Shown here: positions 25,928-32,031 of the stretch, in pieces | How the letters are laid out: each line of letters starts with the position of its first letter | Position numbering within the stretch: position 1 is the first letter of the stretch | Source: an uncultured Pirellula sp. | GTDB taxonomy: Bacteria; Planctomycetota; Planctomycetia; Pirellulales; Pirellulaceae | DNA: 32,031 nucleotides | NCBI GenBank assembly: GCA_903920425.1 | Contig: CAIXME010000120.1 | Location: forward strand, 1-32,031 | Direction of reading: 5' to 3' | The notes under the pieces: generated by a model | Databases searched by the model: none | What the model saw: the letters and a program-made list of their open reading frames with translations, nothing else | Told to the model about the DNA's origin: nothing | Made by a program: the position numbers and the translations under genes

Positions 25928-27271
25928 ATGAATCCTGCGGAAATCAAAGCAGAACAAGCCACAACCGACACACGTCGGGAGTTTATCAAGAGCACGTCAG
26001 CGGTTATCGCAGGCGGTGCGATGGTTGGAACACTACCTATTTCTCGAGCCGCGTACACATTCGGCAGCGACGAAATCAAAGTTGGTTTGGTGGGATGTGG
26101 CGGTCGGGGCACCGGTGCTGCAACGCAAGCACTCGACACCAATTCTCCAGAAAACCGAGTCAAGCTAACGGCGGTTGCTGACCCGTTTCAGTTCCGCATC
26201 GATGGCGCTCTCAAAGCAATCCGCTCCAAGCACGCGGAACGAGTCGACGTAACCGACCGAAGCTTTGTGGGAGTCGATGCATACAAGCGATTGCTCGACA
26301 GCGACGTGGATTTGGTCATTTTGACTTCGCCTCCAGGCTTTCGCCCGATGCACTTTGAAGCTGCGGTGAAGGCAAACAAGCACGTATTCATGGAAAAGCC
26401 GGTCGCTACCGACGCCCCAGGCGTACGTCGCGTTCTCGCAGCCAACAAGATTGCCAAGGAAAAGAAACTGGCAGTTCAAGTCGGTTTGCAACGCCATCAC
26501 GAATCGGGCTACAAGGCCACGATCGCCAAGCTGAAAGATGGCGCCATCGGCGACATCATTTTGACCCGAGCCTATTGGAATGGTGACGGCGTTTGGACTC
26601 GCAACCGCGCTCCAGAGCAATCCGAACTCGAGTATCAAATCAACAACTGGTACTACTTTAACTGGCTGAGCGGTGACCACATCACCGAACAACACATCCA
26701 CAATTTGGACGTCATCAACTGGCTGATGGATGGCCCACCAGTGGAAGCTCAAGGTCAAGGCGGCCGACAAGTGCGAACGGGACCTGATTCCGGTCAGATC
26801 TTCGATCACCACTTTGTCGAGTACACCTACAAGAACGGCGTGAAACTGCTGAGCCAGTGCCGCCACATCCCTGGATGCTGGTCTTCGGTCAGCGAATTCG
26901 CACACGGCAGCAAGGGCTGGTGCAACATCGGTGCGGGCAAGATCTACGACCGAGACAACAAAGAAATTTGGAGCGCACCAGCAAACGAAGATGGCTGGGC
27001 AAAGGAACACGTTGACCTGTTCGCGTTGATTCGCAAGGGAGAGATTCCTAACGAAGGCGATTACGGCGCAACCAGCACCATGACTTCGATCATGGGTCGA
27101 ATGGCGACATACACTGGTCGAACACTGACCTGGGATCAATGCTTTAACAGTAAGGTTTCCCTGGCCAACACCGATGCCATGTCCTCCTTCAAGGACGAAG
27201 CACCTCTTCAGCCAGAAGACGGCAAGTACTGGATCCCAACACCAGGTCAAGATCCTGAGCTAATTGTCTAA
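25928..27271 (+). CDS. Gfo/Idh/MocA family oxidoreductase with twin-arginine (Tat) signal
   Basis: Start MNPAEIKAEQATTDTRREFIKSTSAVIAGGAMVG at 25928 (TRREFIK Tat motif); IKVGLVGCGGRGTGAATQAL; VILTSPPGFRPMHFEAAVKANKHVFMEKPVATDAPGVRRVL; LSGDHITEQHIHNLDVINWLM. Confidence 0.95.
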   Translation: MNPAEIKAEQATTDTRREFIKSTSAVIAGGAMVGTLPISRAAYTFGSDEIKVGLVGCGGRGTGAATQALDTNSPENRVKLTAVADPFQFRIDGALKAIRSKHAERVDVTDRSFVGVDAYKRLLDSDVDLVILTSPPGFRPMHFEAAVKANKHVFMEKPVATDAPGVRRVLAANKIAKEKKLAVQVGLQRHHESGYKATIAKLKDGAIGDIILTRAYWNGDGVWTRNRAPEQSELEYQINNWYYFNWLSGDHITEQHIHNLDVINWLMDGPPVEAQGQGGRQVRTGPDSGQIFDHHFVEYTYKNGVKLLSQCRHIPGCWSSVSEFAHGSKGWCNIGAGKIYDRDNKEIWSAPANEDGWAKEHVDLFALIRKGEIPNEGDYGATSTMTSIMGRMATYTGRTLTWDQCFNSKVSLANTDAMSSFKDEAPLQPEDGKYWIPTPGQDPELIV

Positions 27272-27292
27272 TTTGGGTTTCCTGCAAATCAA

Positions 27293-27320
27293 GGATCGCG
27301 GGGGGCAAACTTCGCGATCC
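27293..27320. repeat. Inverted repeat GGATCGCG...CGCGATCC
   Basis: GGATCGCG (27293..27300) - gggggcaaactt - CGCGATCC (27313..27320); first of two consecutive hairpins downstream of the Gfo/Idh gene. Confidence 0.55.
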
Positions 27321-27341
27321 GGACCGCAAAATCCAACACTT

Positions 27342-27406
27342 ACAGCCCGTTTGGCAGCCTCTCTATCGCCCTCGATGGCGAACTGCCAAACGGGCTGTTT
27401 ATTTTT
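27342..27406 (+). terminator. Long-stem terminator with nested hairpin after the Gfo/Idh gene
   Basis: ACAGCCCGTTTGGCAG (27342..27357) pairs perfectly with CTGCCAAACGGGCTGT (27383..27398), 16 bp; loop contains a secondary stem TCGCC/GGCGA; followed by ttaTTTTT. Confidence 0.85.
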
Positions 27407-27425
27407 GTGTTGTGATTGATGTACA

Positions 27426-28307
27426 ATGAGGATTATGAACACCTCATCTGACTCGCCTAGCGTTCCACCATCCACTTCTTCGTCCCAATTGGACTCGAAG
27501 TTTTTGTCGCGTTACGTGGATACGGATGCTCTTTTCGTTCGCCCGAACGTCTCCGTAAACCAACAACCAAAATCGGTCGCCATTCCGCTTGTTCGTTTTC
27601 AGCAACTGGAACAAGAGATTCGCAATGCACCCGCGAACGCCGGGCCTTATGTAGAACTTGGGCAAATCTATCTCAACCAGGAACGCTGGGCCGATGCTAG
27701 GCGAGTGCTTGAGAATGGAGTGCATTCATGCCCTGAACATGAACCATTGTTGGTCATGCGCGAGGACCTGCTGTTGCATCAAGCGAGCCTTTTGGTCGAA
27801 CAAGCGAAAACGGCGATTGCTGAAAAGCCATCCGACGAGAACAAGTACGCCCTGGAACAAGCTGAGATCAATCTCGCAAACGAACGTATTCGAGTTTGCA
27901 AAGACCGACATGGTCGCCATCCCGAACAAACGGACATCTTGATCAACTGGGCAATCGGCCTTCGGCAGCTAGCCAGATTTGATGAGGCGATCGAGTTGCT
28001 ATCCAAGGCTGCGAGCGATCCTGAGTTTCGAGCCCGCGCCAGTTTGCAACTAGGCATGTGTTACCAAATCTTGAATCGCCCACTGGATGCTTTAGGCGCA
28101 TTTCGAAAGGCATCACTATTTCGAGCTCCTCCCCCTGAGGCCAAGATTCGCAAGCGAGCATTAGAGTTGGCAGCGGAGCTGGCAGAGGGACTCGGACTTC
28201 TCGATTCGCTTCGGTTTTATCTCGAACAATTGCAAATGGATAGCGATCCCGTTACCGCAAAGGCATTGACGGAGCGACTGAGAAAGCTGGAATCGCAGCA
28301 GCTTTAG
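27426..28307 (+). CDS. Tetratricopeptide-repeat-like protein
   Basis: 293 aa (start at 27426 or the internal ATG at 27435). TPR-like GPYVELGQIYLNQERWADARRVLENGVHSCPEHEPL, LINWAIGLRQLARFDEAIELLSKAASDPEFRARASLQLGMCYQILNRPLDALGAFRKAS. Confidence 0.85.
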   Translation: MRIMNTSSDSPSVPPSTSSSQLDSKFLSRYVDTDALFVRPNVSVNQQPKSVAIPLVRFQQLEQEIRNAPANAGPYVELGQIYLNQERWADARRVLENGVHSCPEHEPLLVMREDLLLHQASLLVEQAKTAIAEKPSDENKYALEQAEINLANERIRVCKDRHGRHPEQTDILINWAIGLRQLARFDEAIELLSKAASDPEFRARASLQLGMCYQILNRPLDALGAFRKASLFRAPPPEAKIRKRALELAAELAEGLGLLDSLRFYLEQLQMDSDPVTAKALTERLRKLESQQL

Positions 28308-28427
28308 CTTCTTCCCCTTTCGCGTTGCGTGTATACCCCTCATAATCAGCTGCCGCCTAGCATGCTTCCTTGGAATCAAGCTTGGTCGGCAGTATTTTTT
28401 TACAGATAATCTTTACGAGGGCTTGGC

Positions 28428-29576
28428 ATGATCGCTCGGTATTCACGACCCATATCCAAAACGCATCCATGGCGATTCGCCATGACCATGCTCGCAGCAT
28501 CGTCGGCGCTCGTAGCATTGTTCGCTATGAACGACTCACGGGCTCAAGCGGACTCAAGCTCAGATTTGATCAAACAATTGCAAGGGCTAAAGACCAGCGA
28601 TGCCGACAACCAGGCAGCAGCCCGAGCCATCAAGTCACTCAGCGGAGCCAGCGATGTATCGCTGCTTCAAGCTCTAGCCGCAATGAAAAATGCGACACCC
28701 ATCGGACGCAATTGGTTGATGGGTCTCGCAGGAACGCTCTATCGTAAAGCAGGGGCTAACCAGACAGCAGAACTCAAGAATTTCTTGGCGGATACCACTC
28801 AGGATGCCGAAGCTCGTTACCTAGTCTTTCAATGGCTATCGACAGGAAACGATGCCATGCGAAAAGACTTGCTCTCGAAAATGACTCAGGACCCTAGCCC
28901 TGAGTTGCGTTTTGCAGCCATCGAGGACGCGCTCAAATCACCACCCGAATCAGGAAAGCTTGCCGAGCTGCTCGATGCAGCAAGGCATCCAGAGCAAGTC
29001 GTCAGCATTATCGAAAAGCTCAAGGAAAAGGGGACGACGATCGATCAAGCCAAGCAGTTTGGTTTCTTGATGAACTGGAAACTCATTGGCCCATTTGATA
29101 ACGTCGGAACCGTCAACTTCGATAAAGTATTTCCAGTAGAAACCGATTGGATTGCCGGTACCGTTAAGAGTGAATACCCAGGCAAGTCAGGCAGTGTTAA
29201 GTGGAAAGAAGAAACAACCTCAAGCCCCGAAGGAGCGGTCGATCTCGCCGAGATCTTCTCAAACGAAAAAGGATGTATCGTCTATGCAGCCACCGAGTTT
29301 GAGTCGGATCGCGACACCACTGCCGAAGTAAGACTGGGTTGTATCAACGGCAACAAAGTATGGGTCAATGGAAAGCTCGTGCTGTCGAACGAGGTATACC
29401 ACACCAACATGCAGATCGATCAATACAACGAAACGATTCAACTCAAAAAGGGCAAGAATCAAATCCTGGTAAAGATTTCGCAGAATGAACAAAAAGAGCA
29501 ATGGGCTCAGCGCTTTGCTTTCCAGCTTCGCATATCCGACTCCACTGGCAAAGCCATTTTGGCAAAGGGCCGATAA
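28428..29576 (+). CDS. Secreted/envelope protein with HEAT-like N-terminal region and a beta-sandwich sugar-binding-like C-terminal region
   Basis: 382 aa. Hydrophobic N-terminal segment AMTMLAASSALVALFAMNDSRAQA; HEAT-like DPSPELRFAAIEDALKSPPESGKLAELLDAARHPEQVVSIIEKLK; then NWKLIGPFDNVGTVNFDKVFPVE...GNKVWVNGKLVLSNEVYHTNMQIDQYNETIQLKKGKNQILVKI. Confidence 0.8.
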   Translation: MIARYSRPISKTHPWRFAMTMLAASSALVALFAMNDSRAQADSSSDLIKQLQGLKTSDADNQAAARAIKSLSGASDVSLLQALAAMKNATPIGRNWLMGLAGTLYRKAGANQTAELKNFLADTTQDAEARYLVFQWLSTGNDAMRKDLLSKMTQDPSPELRFAAIEDALKSPPESGKLAELLDAARHPEQVVSIIEKLKEKGTTIDQAKQFGFLMNWKLIGPFDNVGTVNFDKVFPVETDWIAGTVKSEYPGKSGSVKWKEETTSSPEGAVDLAEIFSNEKGCIVYAATEFESDRDTTAEVRLGCINGNKVWVNGKLVLSNEVYHTNMQIDQYNETIQLKKGKNQILVKISQNEQKEQWAQRFAFQLRISDSTGKAILAKGR

Positions 29577-29578
29577 AC

Positions 29579-30820
29579 ATGAAAATCAATTTCCGAACTC
29601 GCTCCGCGATCGCCCATATTGCATTGGGACTTTCTGCTGTCGTATCATCTTCTCTTGCACACGCCGATTGGCCTCAGTTTCGCGGCCCCAATGCGAGCAG
29701 CGTTGCAACGGATGCAAAACTGCCAACGAAATTTAACGGCGAATCCAAGGAAAACGTCGCTTGGCAAACCAAGTTGCCAGGACGTAGTGTTGGCGGCGTG
29801 ATCGTTGTTGGCGATCAAGTGATCACGACCAGCAGCAGCGGCATGGATCAACGTCGACTGCACTTGATCAGCGTTGACGAAAAGAGTGGCTCGATCCGTT
29901 GGCAGCAAGAACTGGTTGCCCGCGGTCGCCCTTTTTGCCATCCAACCAGCGCGAACGCTGCTCCAACGCCTGCTTCAGACGGGAAGTACGTCTACGCGTT
30001 CTATAGCTCGAACGACTTGGCATGTGTTGATCTAGAGGGCAACCTCGTTTGGTATCGTTCGCTTTCGACGGACTTCCCCAAGGCTGGGAATGACGTCGGC
30101 ATGAGCAGCTCACCTGTTGTCGTGGACGGCGTTTGCGTTGTCCAAGTAGAGTGCCAAGGTGACTCGTTCGCAGCTGGGCTGAGCGCTGTCGATGGAACCA
30201 TCCTTTGGAAGATGGACCGACCAAAATTGGCGAACTGGGCTTCCCCGGTTGTGGTCAAACTCGCCAGCGGAGAGCAAGCTGTCGTGATGCAATCGAGCCA
30301 AGACCTCGTTGCCGTCGCTCCAAAGTCAGGCAAACCGATTTGGAAGATGGACGTCAAATGCTCCACGATTCCTTCGGCAATGTCAGCTGAAAGCAGGCTC
30401 TTTGTTCCTGCAGCCGGACTGACCGTGTTCGACTTGTCCAGCGCCGGCTCAGAGCCAAGCAAACTTTGGGATAACAATAAACTTGGTTCTAACGCTTGTT
30501 CTCCATTAGTAGTTGGAAATCGCGTTTACACCATCAGCCGAACCGTATTGGCGGCTGGGGATTTGTTCTCTGGTGAACTGAAATGGCAAACTCGCTTAAC
30601 GGACGCCAAGAGCATTTGGTCGTCGCCCGTTGTTGCAGGCAACACGCTGTACATCTTCACCGAAGAAGGAAAGTGCCTCGTCGTAAAGCTGGGAGAAGAA
30701 CAAGGTGAAATCCTAGAGATCAATGACCTCAGTGAGAGCGTTCTCGGTTCACCCGCAATTTCGGGTAATGCACTGTACGTTCGCAGTGTCTCCAGCCTCT
30801 GGAAGATAACGGACAAGTGA
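29579..30820 (+). CDS. PQQ-binding-like beta-propeller repeat protein (secreted)
   Basis: Start MKINFRTRSAIAHIALGLSAVVSSSLAHADWPQFRGPNASSVATDAKLPTKFN at 29579; propeller repeats GSIRWQQELVARG, GNLVWYRSL, GTILWKMDRP, GKPIWKMDVK, GELKWQTRLTDAKSIWSSPVVAGNTLYIFTEEGKCLVVKL. Confidence 0.92.
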   Translation: MKINFRTRSAIAHIALGLSAVVSSSLAHADWPQFRGPNASSVATDAKLPTKFNGESKENVAWQTKLPGRSVGGVIVVGDQVITTSSSGMDQRRLHLISVDEKSGSIRWQQELVARGRPFCHPTSANAAPTPASDGKYVYAFYSSNDLACVDLEGNLVWYRSLSTDFPKAGNDVGMSSSPVVVDGVCVVQVECQGDSFAAGLSAVDGTILWKMDRPKLANWASPVVVKLASGEQAVVMQSSQDLVAVAPKSGKPIWKMDVKCSTIPSAMSAESRLFVPAAGLTVFDLSSAGSEPSKLWDNNKLGSNACSPLVVGNRVYTISRTVLAAGDLFSGELKWQTRLTDAKSIWSSPVVAGNTLYIFTEEGKCLVVKLGEEQGEILEINDLSESVLGSPAISGNALYVRSVSSLWKITDK

Positions 30821-32031
30821 GCACTCACGAAGTAGTTAAGGCTGCGGTTTCGTTTGAACCGTTATCGGGTCCCATTCACGGGTCCATCACGGTTCCTGGC
30901 TCCAAGAGCATCACAAACCGCGCATTGATCTGCGCAGCAATGGCCAAGGGGCGATCACTACTCACGGGTGTTCTCGACAGCGAAGACACCCGAGTCATGG
31001 TGGACGCATGGAAACTGCTGGGCTTGGAGTTAGAGTGGGACAAATCGGCCAAATCGATTTCGATCGTTGGTTGCGCAGGTCAGCCTCCCAACCCACGCGC
31101 TGATTTACAAATTGCGAATAGCGGTACAACGATTCGATTCTTGACCGCAGCGTTGGCTGCCACCAACGGCGAATACACGCTCGATGGTGTGGCACGCATG
31201 AGAGAACGACCCATCGGCGATCTATTGGATGGACTTCAGCGTCTTGGTGCAAACGTCACAAGCACCAACGCTGATCGCCCCTGGTGCCCACCGGTTCAAG
31301 TGATAGCCAATGGGCTACGTGGCGGAGAATCCGAAGTGGCCGGGGATGTTTCCAGCCAATTTCTAAGCGGAATGATGATGGCTTCTCCGTATGCCAAGTC
31401 TCCGGTAGCCATCCGAGTTGTCGGTGAGTTGGTTTCAAAACCCTACGTCGACATGACGGCCGCGGTGATGCGGTCATTTGGCGTTCGCATTGATGGCATC
31501 TTGCGAGAGCAAGGTCACGAATACCGGATGCAGTCCCCGCAATGCTACGTTGGCTGCAATTACCATATCGAACCTGATGCATCGGCAGCAAGTTATTTCC
31601 TCGGCGCTGCGGCCATCACAGGCGGCACCATGCGGATCGAAGGACTGACGTTTCACGCTCTGCAAGGGGACGTTCAATTCGCACGGGTTCTCGAAAAAAT
31701 GGGATGCCGCGTCACGAGCAGCGAGAACGCAATCGAGATGGTCGGACGCAATCTTCGCGGTATCGATATCGACATGAATGAGATAAGTGACACCGTCCAA
31801 ACGTTGGCGGCAGTGGCTTTGTTTGCAACAGGCCCAACACGCGTTCGCGGAGTAGCTCATAACCGACACAAAGAAACAGATCGAATTGGTGACCTCGCGA
31901 TCGAATTGCGTCGCGTCGGAGCGAACGTTGAGGAACATGATGATGGATTAACAATCCATCCAGCCCCGCTTCGAGGCGCCGATATCCGAACTTATGGTGA
32001 TCACCGCATGGCAATGAGCTTGTCGCTGATC
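30817..32031 (+). CDS. aroA: 3-phosphoshikimate 1-carboxyvinyltransferase (EPSP synthase), gene runs off the right edge
   Basis: GTG start at 30817 overlaps the TGA of the preceding gene (GTGA). Open frame to the window end: VSTHEVVKAAVSFEPLSGPIHGSITVPGSKSITNRALICAAMAKGRSLLTGVLDSEDTRVMVDAWKLLG...LQIANSGTTIRFLTAALAATNGEYTLDGVARMRERPIGDLLDGLQRLGA...SSQFLSGMMMASPYA. Absent from the ORF track because it is open-ended. Confidence 0.95.
   Translation, partial: MSTHEVVKAAVSFEPLSGPIHGSITVPGSKSITNRALICAAMAKGRSLLTGVLDSEDTRVMVDAWKLLGLELEWDKSAKSISIVGCAGQPPNPRADLQIANSGTTIRFLTAALAATNGEYTLDGVARMRERPIGDLLDGLQRLGANVTSTNADRPWCPPVQVIANGLRGGESEVAGDVSSQFLSGMMMASPYAKSPVAIRVVGELVSKPYVDMTAAVMRSFGVRIDGILREQGHEYRMQSPQCYVGCNYHIEPDASAASYFLGAAAITGGTMRIEGLTFHALQGDVQFARVLEKMGCRVTSSENAIEMVGRNLRGIDIDMNEISDTVQTLAAVALFATGPTRVRGVAHNRHKETDRIGDLAIELRRVGANVEEHDDGLTIHPAPLRGADIRTYGDHRMAMSLSLI

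Noticed and set aside
26165-27250. 361-aa minus-strand ORF opposite the Tat-signal Gfo/Idh gene
   Set aside because: Shadow ORF; the sense strand carries the clear EKP and Tat motifs.
1-32031. Search for CRISPR arrays, tRNA/rRNA genes, transposases, prophage genes or defence systems
   Set aside because: No regularly spaced direct repeats, no tRNA-like cloverleaf noticed by eye and no transposase, integrase, Cas or nuclease-helicase motifs in the translated ORFs. A tRNAscan-SE or DefenseFinder run would be needed to exclude these formally.

Overview
This 32 kb window looks like ordinary, gene-dense chromosome from a planctomycete, probably Pirellulaceae-like. That placement rests on a PVC-type CxxCH heme-binding dehydrogenase-like protein, twin-arginine Gfo/Idh oxidoreductases, a PQQ-like beta-propeller protein with the WPQFRGP motif, and the general gene style. 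I support about 24 protein-coding genes. Housekeeping genes include tsaD (partial), prs, a GlmU-like uridyltransferase, uppS, purA, hisH, pgk and aroA (partial). Envelope or secreted proteins include an S41 Ctp protease, an HtrA/DegP protease, an M16 insulinase-like protease with a Gly/Arg-rich insert, a HEAT-like lipoprotein/secreted protein and a PQQ-like beta-propeller. There is also an orphan arginine N-succinyltransferase, an M24 aminopeptidase, and a sigma-70 factor with additional N-terminal helix-turn-helix segments. A 59-aa ORF (9793..9972), too short for the supplied ORF track, is well supported. Several strong intergenic hairpins or terminators are visible. I found no tRNA, rRNA, CRISPR array, intact transposase, prophage or defence system. 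The most noteworthy items are the multi-HTH sigma factor, the missed small basic protein, the Gly/Arg-rich insert in the M16 protease, the truncated GlmU overlapping prs, the orphan astA, and a hairpin-rich intergenic region at 3631..4339. I did not find convincing evidence for a wholly new system.
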